Assembly: GCA_037833965.1 (NCBI GenBank) | Contig: AP031358.1 | Location: forward strand, 1,248,001-1,312,000 | Origin: Marchantia polymorpha subsp. ruderalis | Lineage: Eukaryota > Streptophyta > Marchantiopsida > Marchantiales > Marchantiaceae | Reading direction: 5' to 3' | DNA length: 64,000 bases | In this document: in pieces, positions 41,358 through 54,689 of the stretch | Layout of the letters: every line of letters starts with the position of its first letter | Position numbering within the stretch: position 1 is the first letter of the stretch | Notes under the pieces: generated by a model | What the model saw: the letters and a program-made list of their open reading frames with translations, nothing else | Database searches by the model: none | Told to the model about the DNA's origin: nothing | Program-made: the position numbers and the translations under genes

Positions 41358-43810
41358 TCAGAGAGGAAACGTACCGGTCATCTTCATGTGCTCAAGAGTC
41401 TGTGGAAGACCATAACGTCCAACAGCAATCTGGCCCGCCCTGAAACCCCCTCCGTATACTGGAGATGGATCATGTGCGATCTGGTGCCTAAAAAACTCCC
41501 CAAGTCGGAGCTGGTCGACCTGGTTTCCCCTCTTCAGGTCATCTGAAGTGGAAGAACTAGAAAAGCCTGTTTGAGCAAGCAGCCACATATGCGCCATGAC
41601 TTGACAGATGCCCTCTTCAACCTCACTTGCAAGGGTCGGGAAACGTCCTGCAGCCGTTTAAGAGTGATGAATTTGAGGATCAACGTCTGAACGATCATCC
41701 AAGAGCTCCGTGGATTTCTAAAGTTAACCAAAATCTGAACTAATTCAGACAGTTGGGACTATAATGTCTTCGCAAGTACAGAATGGTCAAACATGGCCAA
41801 GGTGAAGAGAAGGGGACGTTACCATCGAGCCGCAACCATGCATGCATCAACTCATGTGCAAGAATTGAACCCGTGAGCAACCTGACAAAACAATAATGTA
41901 ATACTGTCAGACTCACGAAAAACGAGGTTATCCAACATGTCTGCCTGCCGAAGTGATGAAAGGGTGGAAGTAAATCTAAAACAAGACAAGTAATCGAAGA
42001 TAAGTCAGGAGACCCTTCAGAGATCTACATATGCCTGCAGCTGATAGATGAATGAGGAGGTTGCATAGAAGGAAGGTATGCACAACATGGTCTACCGAAT
42101 CTTGTTTTCATTCACCCAAACGATTCTTCAGCATTCACAGCTTAGGAGAATATCTCAGGGCCTGTTCCACACGCATCTGAAGCATTTTCTATTTTGATCT
42201 ATATGATATGTACATGGCTTAGAATTTCCACGAATTTCGTTCTTGGTTTCAGCGGTGGCATTTTGCACAGGTTTCTGAGAATCTGCTCATTTCCAGAATT
42301 GAGCTAAATCTCATGACGAAGTCTTCTCGTAAAAGGTGTTGGAAAGGTCACACAGGATCGCATGGACATATAGAATTACAACGATCTAAACGTCGAAATT
42401 CCTCTACAAACTACGCCTGCGTTAAAGATTGCACAGCCAAGAAATATAACGTTCAGATGGCAATGTGTTTACCGGGGAAGGCCGTAGAGAACAAGAATCG
42501 CGGTGACTTCACAATGTCGCATCAATTTCTGCGATTCTGTTCGCACCATAAAAGGTTTGGTCCCTCTAACTTTAGATGGCTTTCTGTAAACCTGCAGAGA
42601 ATCAAGTTTGAAGCCAACCTTCAGATACTCGATCGGAAGACACTCAGTGGCCTTACTTTTTAACTTACAAATTTACCCTCTGTAAGACAGGGCCAGCTAG
42701 AAACCAGGTGCCTGTAAGCTTAGTTCTCAAAACGTGCACCCAGTGTGACATCTAGAGATTCAGTTGTAACTGGAGATGTACATCACGTATCCTTGCAACC
42801 CTACCACATATAAGAAGCTCACTGATGACGGGTATTTCTAGTAAAAGATCATAATCCTCTCAGGAGAAATCTCCTAGAATTATGTATCCTGGAGATTAGA
42901 GAAGAGGCGATTTATAATTCACTTACTATAACATGTTCGACATCATTCCATGTCATGATATGTCTATCATGAACTGTTTTTCAAATGAATGCGACATAAG
43001 AATCTGGTGCAGAACTGGTAGTTATCATCACTATAGGTCAACATCCAAAAAAGACAGGTTGGGTCAAGCACATACAGAGGTGATAATCTGCTCTTCAGAT
43101 AGACACAAGCCTCTTGTTTCAGGAGTATGACGATGTCCCTGCAAAATGGGTGACACGACGTAACTCAGTGGCTTCGAATGTATCCATGGGTTGGAAATCA
43201 TTCGTTTGATATTGAGCCATTACATGCCTCCGCAATAGTACTTGGTACTTTAAACAAAATTGCAGGTTTGAAATGACGGAAATGAGCTGACTACAAACTA
43301 AAGAATGTTCACCATACGTACATCTCTTTCGCCTTCTCTGGCAGCGTTTAGGGCCTGTCTTTCCACCAAAAGCATTGGAATCTCCTGCTCAATATTCATG
43401 CCCAGGTGTTTGTAAAACTTTAAAACATTGTAGTACAAGGGCTGGCATTCCTTCGTATCCATTATTACCGAGTCCAGGCATTCCAAACAGAGTTTGCGCC
43501 CATCATCTAAGTCGACGTAGGTCTGGTCCCGAGGCTGCAAATAGCCACCGTATATCACTTCAGAAGTAAGAATTTTCCATTAAAAAATCGGAATTCTAAT
43601 TGTCCAATCTGTTACCTTCCAAGTGTGTCACACAGGAATAGAGAGCCCAAATAAAAGACATCTGAAACAGACATGTAACGTGACGCTCACCTGTATACGA
43701 TCGCAGCTACCGCAGCGTGGAGTCCTGTCCGTTTCGTGGGAAGGACAGTACTTAAGTTGCCAAAAGGGATGTGATCTGTATTCTATCAGGCCGGCACGAT
43801 TTGTTGGAAT
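41358..43810 (-). CDS. DA1: DA1-type LIM peptidase, C-terminal exons
   Basis: Spliced exons on the minus strand, each with good sites: 43810-43691 (IPTNRAGLIEYRSHPFW, CPSHE, second LIM part), 43534-43322 (LDDGRKLCLECLDSVIMDT, ECQPLY, IPMLLVERQALN), 43138-43076 (TPETRGLCLSEEQIITS), 42528-42473 (KLMRHCEVTAILVLYGLP), 41881-41823 (LLTGSILAHELMHAWLRLDG, zinc HExxH) and 41647-41358 (VEEGICQVMAHMWL, GGGFRAGQIAVGRYGL, MTGTFPL, stop). DA1 is a ubiquitin-activated peptidase that limits organ growth in plants. An exon of about 25 codons (RRPR...TEPY) between 43076 and 42528 was not found. The LIM start and the UIM region are not seen: the upstream side is occupied by a kinase exon on the other strand. 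So it is either a 5'-truncated copy or a gene with a fragment in its intron. Confidence 0.85.
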
Positions 43811-43888
43811 CTGCAACGGTGAAAGTCACAATAGATCTCAGCTTGCGAATGACACATTGCCAAGAGAGAACAACGTGCTTGACACCTA

Positions 43889-44647
43889 CAACCTCAGGGC
43901 AACATCGTGGAGTGGGCCGTGCCGCTGATCAAAGCTGGGCTCACGAGAACGATTCTCGACAACCGGATCGAGGATCCTCGCGACCTCGACGCTCTGGACA
44001 AGCTGGCCAAGGTGGCCGCGCAGTGCGTGAGGATGCGGGGCAAGGACAGGCCGTCGAAGGAGAAGGTGACCACGTCGCTGGAGCGCGCGCTGGCGCTGAT
44101 GCTGGGCACTCCGAACAGCGATGGGCAGCTGATTCTGCCCACGGAGGTCGTGCTCGGGAGCGCCAGGCTGAACAAGAAGACGTCGTCGAGGAGATCGTCG
44201 TCCCACAAGAGCGAGTCGCGCAAGTCGGACTCGGAATTCGGGGAGCCCGTGCGGGAGAGGGACAAGGATTTCGTGGACGTGCCGGCGTTCGGCAAATTGA
44301 GGGGCTACCATCTGAGCGTGGAGGATCTGCCGAGGGTGTCGTCGCTCACCAGGGTTCAATCTTTCAACAAAGTGCACAGCCTGACGAGGAACCAATCCCT
44401 CACCAGGGCCTATTCTTTCAACAAGGCTTACTCTCAGCGGACCGCGAGCAGCAGGTTGGACGAGGAAGACCTGGAAATGCAGTCGTTCGGCTCGCCTCCT
44501 TTCGAGACCAATAATTCACTACGGGCAGTAGATCGCGAAGCCCCGCGGGATATCCGAATCGACTCGTGGCCTCAACATATCAGGGGCCCCAGCTCGTCGG
44601 TGCCCTGTGACTCTGAGATTTCCCCCGAATCTCCCCGGCAACTGTAA
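43889..44647 (+). pseudogene. last exon of a CRINKLY4-like receptor kinase, probably a fragment
   Basis: After an acceptor (CTACAACCTCAG) the frame reads GNIVEWAVPLIKAG, DALDKLAKVAAQCVRMRGKD and RPSKEKVTTSLERALALM. This is the end of the kinase domain of the CR4 family, where the conserved text is CVRMRGKDRPSMDKVTTALERAL. A serine-rich tail follows with a repeated LTR.QSFNK/SLTR motif, and a stop at 44645. No N-lobe, activation loop or extracellular repeats are found upstream; within 80 bases the DA1 exons begin on the other strand. The exon is open and well conserved, so it is young or part of a gene with a very long intron. Confidence 0.7.
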
Positions 44648-47600
44648 CTACTGGAGATTGTTGTGGAGTTTTTTCTTCTTTGCCTCTGCCCCTCTGTTTG
44701 CTCTTTCCGCTTCAATATTGCCGTCCGATCTCTCCCATCTGCTAGGAGATACATTCTTAACTTTTGTAAATCATCATTACATTGAGGAATTCCTTATTCA
44801 CTAGTTGCAGTCTGTCCAGATCTGCTCAGTAACGAACGATCCAAGAAGAAAAGCTTTGAATCTGGTGGCCGCAAGGACAAGGCCACGAGCTGTTTCCACC
44901 ACCGGATTCTTCAATTTTGTATTTATGTAGTCTCAGGCAGTGCAGTCAAGTCAGTCAGTCAGTTCAGTCGGTCGGTCACCGATCCTCGTGCTTCATGAAT
45001 TGCAGGAACGCGCTATTTATGCAGTTAGCAATGGCATCTTTCGTGATGTTAAGTGTGGTCTGGAAACTAATGTTCGGTGAGAAAAGATTCTCCGAGCTCG
45101 GAGGAGCTGAATTTGTGATTCCGGCCGATTTCAATGTTCTTAAAGAAACCACTTCAAAGTGGAACAATTGTAAGTCAGTTCCCTTGGTTCTACCCCCTGC
45201 TGCCTCGCTGTGGTACCTGCTCGTCTCCTCCCCTCCTTCCTCCTGATGCTCATGGTGATGACAATTGTGCACCGGGGCGAAGATGCTGTCCTGTTTGAGA
45301 ATGCTATGTGCTCGTGAATGGCTTCCTTCGACAGATTTCTCCTTCCATCTTCTCGTCCTAGCTCATCTCCCTCGGCCTTCTGCTCACGTCGTACGGTGGT
45401 CCTAGAGTTCTGAACCTTTCTGCTGCAGCAAACGTGGTCCCCGGATGATCACCCTGTGAGAAAGCCCAGGGGCGAGGAGTGGCAGGCAGACAGGCAGAGG
45501 AGGAAGGACGTGTGTGCCCCAGAGATTCAAATTCCGCTCGTCCTTCTTCCTCAGTGGAGAAAGCTGCTCCTACCTCACGGAATCCTGAGAGCAACAGTCC
45601 CCTCCTGCGCCTGGCATGCCTGCGTGGCTGCTCCTTGGCAGATGCGATTCTTTATGCCGAGAACAGCGACGGTTTTTATGGCCATGCCGGCCTGTCCTCT
45701 GCTCTCATCTGCTTTGCTCTGCTTCCCAATGCTTTGCATGCAGTCGACGAGTTAGCCCAGTCGTCCTGAGGAGGGGAAGGCTTTTGGAACGTACTTGCAA
45801 TCGATGCACGAGACATGGTTTTCGTCCGATTCGCGAGCAGTAGGTATTGGAAAGTACTCGAGCTGCATGCCCCGACTCCCACAAAGATGGAGGATGAGCT
45901 TGTTGTTTCGCGGATAATAACTTGCGGAACAGCCCCAAAGGCGAAGTAGGTACTGGCTAGTGGCCTACAATCGCAGTCTTGCATTTCTGGGCCATTAAGA
46001 CGTGGGACCCCTATATCTATTCACAGCCTGGATAAGATCTGCGTCGACAAACGTCCAAGCGCAGGAATTGAACTCCCCTATGCCCTCCTCGACCACGACC
46101 TCCACTTGCTGGACATCAATACTCTCCAGTGTGCAGGTTGTTGAACCTGTCCCGCACTCCCGCTGTCTTTTTCGGAAGGCGGGTATTCGTTCGAGGTGCG
46201 CAGGAATGCCCCAGCGACGTCTGCTCTCCTCGTCAATCACGGTCAAGCTTTAAGCTCGACAGTGGAATTCCGCCTCTCGGTCACTAAAGTAAGAAACGCC
46301 CGAGCTCCCACATCTTCGGGCTCTCGAGGTACGTGGGGCCTAGCAGCCCTGCGGGTGCTTGTTTCCAGGTCTTCGTTTTGAACTCACCACACATCATCTC
46401 GGTTTCTGGACATGATGATATTCTGTTCTCCTTTGGCGACAGCCTCTCAAGTATGACCTCGGAACATATGAACCTCCAAAACGATGGAGCGAACGAATTA
46501 TTGACAGACCGAATGATCTACTCGTCGCCATGGCCTTCATCCCTCATGTCTTCGCTGTGATACGAGTGGTCCCTTAAACCCCAAAATTCGCTTATTTCTC
46601 CACTCCCATCAATCAAGAAGGAGTTGGTCTAAAAGTGGAGAAATCAGCGAGTCGAAAATCTAAAATCAATTATTTATGACCTCTAGCATCAAGCGGAATC
46701 TGAAGCCTTAGATCGAGACGCTAATTGGCATGGGGAGCTGTCGGGTCCATCTTCACGAGAGGAAGAAAGTCTGGATCTTGCGCTCACCAGCCGCAAGAAA
46801 AGCGAACGAAAGCGGCCGACAGGCTTCAGAGCTGACAAGAGTCAAATCGAGAGTCCAAAGGGGAACCTTTTTCTTCGGTATTTGTGTACTTAACGAGCGT
46901 TATTGTTCGCGTCCCAGAACCAAAAACGAATCAGATCGGTCCCGGTCAGACTGCGGTTACGCAAGCGGGCGCCTGGAGGATTCCGCATGGATTCTCCCCG
47001 CGGTCCCCCGGATTCGAAGTTCAGACCGCTCTAGATCCGCGGGTCCGCGCTCCTGCCTGCCACAGCGTGGGCTGCTCCTCCTGGGCCGTGTGCCCGTTCC
47101 TTGTTTAAGATCGGATCTGAGGAGCGCTCGTGGTCGCCGGGCTCGCTAGCGGCATTCAACGTTGGTCCCCACCCTCGCGATTCTGCAGCTCTGCGCGCGG
47201 AGGGAGCCGGCTGCTGGAGTCGAGCGACGTACGCCTGCACATCCTGCAGAGATCAATTATCTTCGTCGACGAGTTTGTCGTCCTCGTCTGGCGATGGAGT
47301 CGGGGAGCGAGGCGTGGTGGCGATGATGGGGGAAGCCAGATATTAGAGCTATCGAAAGAGAGGGGGAGAGGGATGGGAAGGTATGGGAGATGGTGGCCGA
47401 GGTTTGATTGATGTTTCAGAGTCCATTGGTGGAGACGGGGTTCTCATCCGGTCCGAGATTATTCCGACTTATGGCTCATCATGTCCCATGGCCACCACGT
47501 TACTTCTGCTTCGCCTGGAAGACAGGCATCCTTCCAGTGCCTGGCATAGCATACGAGTCCGCCCTTCCCCTCGGTCCCTCTCCGAGGTACCGTAGCCGTG

Positions 47601-48570
47601 TTGTCAGGGCTTATTTAGTGATTGATTCTGGACACTGCAAATCATCTCATGAGCAAGTACGGTCACTCCCCCATGTGCCTTAATCTGCTTCATCCCTCCC
47701 CCTCCCTCCTCCCCTTCGCCACGGATGCGATCCAGCAACGGAGACGAGTGTCTGCAGATCGCCAACTCTGGAATCCCGGGAGTAAATTCCTTAACTCCCT
47801 CTCCTTAATATTGGAAGTGGATGTTCTGGAGGGCAAGTGAGATGTCAAGGCAACGAAAGGGGTGGAGTAAAATTCATAATTCTGGTGTTGTTGTGGTCGC
47901 TTTTACTGATTGAATAAGTTCAATTATCCACGCCCGTGAATGTCCTTCACGTGCAGAAGACATCCAATCAGTGAGGTACCATGTAGACTACTGAAAATCC
48001 ATGCAAAGTCAAGAATGATGTACTACAGGTTCAGAAGAAAACTGAACAATACCGTCTGTGTATTCACACCGTTCCTTGGAGTACTTTGTGAGTTTTGAGT
48101 GCCGGAAGAGCAAAGAAGTCTGATTGATTCTGACAGTGCATTGTATCTTTGTGTGTATCAGTGAACATGGTCATAGATGAAAGTCCAACATGTCCACACG
48201 GTTATATCTGGCACCACGGCCCGCAGTTCAGTTCAGTCCAGTTCGTACTTGAATGACCGGCGAACGAGATGGTAATGTGAGTATGTAAAGGGTCACGTTG
48301 ACTGGAAAAGTGCAAGTTAACAGATGAATGATTGATGCACAGGGCGGAAGCTAATAATAAGTCTGCCCACAGACTGACAACTGGAGGACAGCGGAAGCTG
48401 AAATTGGCGATTTGAGGCAAACCAGGTAAGATATAATCTGTACGTCTCGTGCATTGGAGAGCTGACAAAAATAGACACACGGCTGCCACAGCGACAACGG
48501 GAGGGACAAAAAACATCGGATGAAAAGCCGGCTGATTTGAAAAAGCTGCCCTCACCTCCAGATCCCTTTC
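44648..48570. other. no recognised gene
   Basis: Some GC-rich parts (45350-47350) open frames on both strands without conserved motifs. A CAGTCAGTCAGT-type short repeat is at 44935-44980. It could contain promoter or untranslated sequence, which I cannot prove. Confidence 0.35.
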
Positions 48571-48576
48571 TTTTTA

Positions 48577-49164
48577 CTTAAAGTTGTCAAAGCCCGCGCC
48601 TCCCAAATCGATGTTGAGATTAGGAAACAGGGCCAGCTTTTCACAGGAAAGCTTGGAACCCAGATAGCTACAGCTGCAAGCCTCAGTGTCATGTTGACTT
48701 TCCACCTCCGAGAGAGCTTCTTCCAGGTCATCGCTTTGAGGTGAATAGACTGAGTTGCGATTTCTGATAACATATCTGCGACTGTCTGGAACTGTGTAGG
48801 CGATCTCTTGTGGATTGATATGGCGTTCTCGGTCAGAAGGATGCTCACGTTTAGGAACAATTCGCAGTCGCCTCTTCGTCAGTTCCGTATTTCTATCACT
48901 GGGATGGGGAAGAAATCAAAGCTGTCGGTGTCCTCTTTCGGGTTTACAGTGCTTGCCACACCAATCCGAGGTCCTCTCATCGATATCGTCACTGAACAAC
49001 CTCAAACCAGGGGAAAGTACAATTCTTCGCACTTCACTGAATGTACATTTCGGGGTGCTGATTTTGAGTCCTTCAGATGAAAATGAGCTCAATTTAGTAG
49101 TTGACCTCATTTTCAATTGGGCAAAATTCCAGACTGTTGTAACATTACCTACACAAGAAATCAA
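48577..49164 (-). CDS. unidentified minus-strand exon pair
   Basis: From 49164 a frame runs to a TGA near 48914 (LKISTPKCTFSEVRRIVLSP, DDIDERTSDWCGKHCKPERG). The same frame then stays open from there to about 48577 without a Met: TKRRLRIVPKREHP, EIAYTVPDSRRYVIRNRNSV, SPQSDDLEEALSEVESQHDT, CSYLGSKLSCEKLALFPNLN, GGAGFDNFK. The composition is protein-like, and the TGA could be in a short intron (an acceptor ACCGACAG is next to it). I do not recognise the family. It may be a real exon of an unknown gene or a fragment. Confidence 0.35.
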
Positions 49165-49169
49165 CTACC

Positions 49170-52100
49170 GAGATCAAAAGTGACGGTAAAACTGCAGAGA
49201 AGGATATGCCACAACCACCCAAAAAAAGTATAACTGCGATGTCTGTTGTTGCTCCTCCAGGCCAATGCTCGAGAGTTACTAGTCTGGAAGGATTGAATTG
49301 CACTCTCGACGAACAGGTAACAGCAGCCTGACACAAGTTACACAACGCTGTGCTGACGAGTTGCTCCTATGCCGGCAGTGTATGGCGGTCTGTGCTCCAA
49401 GTCAATATCATAATAAAAAATCTGTTCTATTTTCAACAACAGAGGTGACAGAGCTCTCTGACCCAAACTCCAAGTCGATCGGGGATTGTCTTCGCATCAG
49501 ACTTCCCATCTACTGAAATACAAAATCTGGAATTCCCAGCACCCTGAATTTATAAGACCAATTTAAACCGTCTACAGCCGAAACTTCAGGTACTGGAAAC
49601 ACATCTCGACTCGTACAGACCCGATTCACCGTCCTGTCCTAGTCTAGACTTAGGCATATAAAATCAGAGATCCTCATCTGCTTCAGAGTCGGGCGGTACT
49701 CCCTCCAACGAAGAGTAGAGTCCAGGCGCCCACCTGCAAACCTTGAGATCCCTACACAACTTGGAGCACAATCGTGCGCTTGGAAGAGTGCCAGTCCGTG
49801 GGAGAAGCAAACGAACAGACCGAGATAAACAGGTCCAGGTTGCCCGAGCCTATATTGACACAGACACGGGCAGCTCGCTGCGATCAAAACTCGCACATGC
49901 AAGCATGAAATCTGTATTTATTGGACCTCTTTCGAACAATCATATTCTATCTTAGCCAAAATAATGTGCTTTACATTGGTGGCACGACATAGCCTTCGTT
50001 CTTCCTTCTTTTATTTCTTAGTTTCCTTTGGTTTTCTCAAGGGAAGTGATGAATATTAGAGGGTTTTTAAGGAATCTACTGCCTCATGTTGTAAAAGGGC
50101 AAACTCTTAAAGAGAGAAACGCAGCACATGAGCAGGCTGGTTAACGTAGTGCCCTTACCGAGAAATATCTCAGGGGACAGGCTACTTCAGTATTCAAGCG
50201 TGAGTTAGTGTATCCTAACTTACTAAAACTTATCTTGTGAGAAGAGTGATCCCCAACAATTAATTATCCAATGTAGATTATATTTTTTTCTTGATTTATC
50301 CACAAATGGATTCATTGCTCACACATATGAGAGATAATTGTATTTGGAACAGATATTCATATGATTAAGCTCTAGATGGATATAACTATCCATAAAATCT
50401 TCAGGATGTGATGTTTGTGGTGGCTCGTGAGGCTTTCTACCCTAAATAGATAATATATTGATATGTTATGCAGTGAATTGGGTTTTTGATATATCTATAC
50501 TTGATATGCAAGGAGCAAGTTACTACTGAAGGAGCAAGTTACTATATAAGACCAATGCTTATTCACCCTACATTTGACATGTCTTTAGTTGAATTGAGTC
50601 CATCTTCACATATGAATCATAGCTTTCATCGTCTGAAAACATACAATTGCAGATTTATTTTTTGGGATATTTTAATGTTGAAATTATATATAGCTAAGTA
50701 TGCTAAATGACTGTGAAATAGCGCCAAAACCAAATTTCTAGTACGACATGATGGATACATTTATTCTTTTCTAGATTCGCTTAATTTAGAGATATTTTCT
50801 AATTGCAATTCTATATACAACGCTAATTATATTTAAGTCAACAATCATAATACATGATGTTTATTTGGATGCTCTTTTGACAATTGTAAACAAGCTGACC
50901 GTTCTCATTTTCTCGTTATTTTTAAGTCATATGATACTTTCACTGTAATATTACATATTTGATTTAAATTTTCTGCTTTCACTTCTTCTTTTATTCATCT
51001 TGATTGATAGAAGTGCAATATTTTTTATTTTTCACTACCATCATTATCATTTATGATCAATATTCATGTTTATTTCAAATCATTTACATACAGACATGTA
51101 AAATTGTTATTATGAGAAGAATTTTTTCAAATCAAAATTCACATTGTAAAGAGTAAGATGAATGTATTATGCTTTGCTTATAATTATTCAATACATTGAT
51201 GTTTAAAAAAATCATCTAAATTTAATCTAAAAATTTAATCATCTGTGTACCAATTCGAATACGTGTTTATCATGCAATTTATATTCATAAGAAAACTTGC
51301 GTTAAATAATATGATCATGAACTGAAAATCAATCTTTGAGAAGTGATGATTTCAAATATGCTTGTTTGTGAAGATGAAAAAAGTGTATTATTTCACAATA
51401 TGGTTTATAAATATATATCGCACATATATATCTCATAATTAACTAACTTCATAGTAAATAAAATATGTCTCAATGATCATTTAGCCTGTTTGGTATCATA
51501 TTGATTTATAAATTAAACTTACGTCAAGCTTTGTACTGTTACGCACAATCCTAACTCAGCGATGAGACACTGACACACAAATATATCATGACACAAGGAT
51601 TCACATTCACAGCGGACATTGAAAATTATGTGGTTATCACTTCAACCTACTCATAGACACATCTTAATATTGTCATTGAGAGTTTTGTTGATCTTTTCTG
51701 TAAAATGACAAATCAATGGGATTGAATAATGGGGCTTAGGATTACCAGAGTTAAATCAAGAACTGAGTTAATTCCTAACACATATTTGTCAAATCACTTC
51801 AATTATGTTTTTCATGTGTATTATGTATATAGACTTTGTGCAAGTATAACTATTCATTTTTATTCATTAGTGAACATACAATCAACACCATAGCCAACTA
51901 CTGCATGCTACCCCAGCGCACAAAGACTCAAAGAAATGAAAACTTTTAGAGTTTCTTCAACTATATACTCTCCGACAAGATTGACCTCTAACTATAAATA
52001 TAGACAAGAGATGTGAACATGACAGAATTATTGCCAAATTGAAATTTATAGTAGCAATATACCAATTGAAAATTTTAAAATATCTATAAAATGATCAAAT

Positions 52101-53700
52101 AAATCCTTTTGTCAAATATCATATGAATCAAGTTCAATAACTACTAAAAAATTGATTTTTATATACAATATACCTTTCAATTTTTGTATGTCATATCGTA
52201 CATCATAGAAAAGCAAAGAATAAAGTGTTTGAAGTTTATATTTTAGTTGATTGTTCTACATGTGAAATGTAAATGATAAACATGAATATGTGAAAAAATA
52301 AGTTAATCACATGGAATTTTTTGGGATTTTAAATTCTTCACTCATTTATATCAATATATTATTGATTTTATTCAAAGCATGCATTTGGTTATATAAAGTG
52401 ACATATACATATAAAAGTTTTATGAATGTAAATTTTCATTTGATTCAAAATTTCAAATATAGAAATATAATTTTTGATGTGATGAACTTAAAATATCATT
52501 GCATGATATACGGGGGATGATCATCTTTTAATTATCATTAGTTAAAATAATTATATATATTTAATTATATATTAATTTTATTTTGGTATAACATCAGAAT
52601 ATAAGTAGAAAATACTAACTTTAATTTATAGTACATGATGAGATAAGTTGATTCAATACTATATGAAGAGATTTTATATTGTACGTGAGTTGCATCATTG
52701 TATAATATATTCATATATTAAACTAAGCTTGAAAAGATTATCAAGGTTAGTTTTACAAATATGCATCATGCAGTCTAATCATATGAACATTCAGTTTAGA
52801 TTAGATTACTCTACTTACTTACAATAATACAAGAGTCTGCCTTTTTCCTTTGTATTGAAATGATCCCCAAATATTTCTGTGGATGAATTGATCTTTCATT
52901 TAGATGTATGCAAGAGATATGAGTACAAGATTATATCTTTTACACAAGTTTCTATATAATTTGAGACACACTTGAATCTTGAGTTACAATAAGAATTCCT
53001 TTTTTGGCATCTCATAAGACCTTCAATCTATAGTTCATCTTGGCGGACAGAAAATTCAATTTCCTTCACAGTCAAAGATTCATGCCATATTTCGAACTAC
53101 TGGAACACACTTCCGCCTTTATTCTGACTAGGTAGTAAACTCTTAAAATATGGCCAGCTCATCCATTAATTTGTTTGATTTGCATCAATTATTTATATAC
53201 ATCAATGAGGCTGTGCTGGAATTTGATACCTTCATAATTGATACATATGTTTCATCATCATACTACTACGTTGAATTTCTTGTGAGATTTTATTCCTCTA
53301 TGGGTTGATGAAATAGTAAAACTTATTTAATCTAATGCAACTTGAATAGAGATAATATTCTTGGGCTATTCTTATTCAATGTGATGATGTATGGTCACCT
53401 TTCAAACTTGGTGGAAAAGTAGTCAACCACACAGTCCAATTCGTGATACGTCCTCACACTACTTCACGAAGTTATACGTGAAACCTGTACTCTCATCAAC
53501 CGCCGGATCACGAGTATCCGTTCTTGGAGGTTAATGACAAGTGAATCTTTCATGTCAACCTCGTACCAAATCAGTCAGAAATGACAAAGCAAATGAAATC
53601 CAGGAAAAGTTGTGAAGTCGTCATGATGATGTTTGTTATCGATACGCAGTCCAGGAGCTGGCACAGTGGTGGTTGTCGACCTTGTGACTCATGAGTCCTG
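49170..53700. other. no recognised gene, strongly AT-rich from 50.2 kb
   Basis: 50200-54250 is AT-rich with no coding similarity. It resembles an intergenic or decayed repeat region. Confidence 0.45.
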
Positions 53701-53705
53701 AGAAA

Positions 53706-53750
53706 GTTACCGAGTGAACCTTCAGTTACCGAGAAGGTTCACTCGGTAAC
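53706..53750. repeat. perfect 17-bp hairpin
   Basis: GTTACCGAGTGAACCTT, 11-base loop (itself containing GTTACCGAG), then AAGGTTCACTCGGTAAC. The loop repeats the first arm's start, so GTTACCGAG occurs twice directly and once inverted. Confidence 0.9.
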
Positions 53751-54689
53751 TGCTATCCATCAACTGCATCATCACTTTGTGCGTTGTGAAGAATCATAGA
53801 ACGTCTTCATCATTGATGGAATAGTGAAGTGCGTCATATAGTGGACAAAACGATGCTTTCTGATGGCTGGCTGGCTATTTTTCATTCACAAGTAAGCACA
53901 TTCATTCTATAATATGCATATAATAATATTCAAAATTGAGTATCCACATATAGACTTATAAAATGATTAAAAAACAAACTGGATTCACACGAAAATAATC
54001 AAATTGGTTGATGATTCTGAATAAAAATTTTAACCTCCCAATACTATCACCTCCTACGAGTGAGTTCCTTCTACTAGTGACATGAAATTCCAGAACCATT
54101 AGTTTGTAACTTGTGAATATTCCCAATAATAACATCACAGCTTTATTGGCAATAGTGACATGATGTTATTATTGGACATATTGGCATGATACTATACAAT
54201 AAAGACAGCGTCAAGTGTAATTTTGGAGCTACAATTTTTTTCATAATTATCATCATCTCTACCAAGCTCATGGCTCCATTGCATTATCCAGTTTGATGTG
54301 GATCGTGGGCATGACCTCTTTCCAGGCAGTGAACTTTTGGTGCAAGCTGCATGGCCCTGGAGAAAAACGGCTTCACCGATCTTCTTTCCTTAGATCTTCA
54401 TTTGTTCAATCTGCAGTTCACGTATTTCTGCATTGTTTGGGAAAGCTTAACGAAGGTTGCACCAAGAGTATCAGAGCTCGCGTAACGGCCATCGTGTCGA
54501 GTACAAGTTGTGGACGTTCCTCCTGTTTGCCACCGTCAAAGTTGTTTCAATTTCGCCCTTAGCTCGTGAAGTTTGTTTTATGGCCGTATTGCTCCTTGCC
54601 ACTATCACCTCAGCCTCGGAGTGTCTAATTTGTTGTTGTCCAGAACATTGTCGTGAGATCGGACATCATGGAAGAAAACATAAAAAATT

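Noticed and set aside
43771-44514. Plus-strand 247-codon frame overlapping the CR4-like exon
   Set aside because: Shifted frame of the same exon (GC-rich third positions); the 43907-44647 frame has the kinase motifs.
44976-47840. Many 60-140 codon frames on both strands
   Set aside because: No family motif, no splice-consistent neighbours; GC-rich chance frames.
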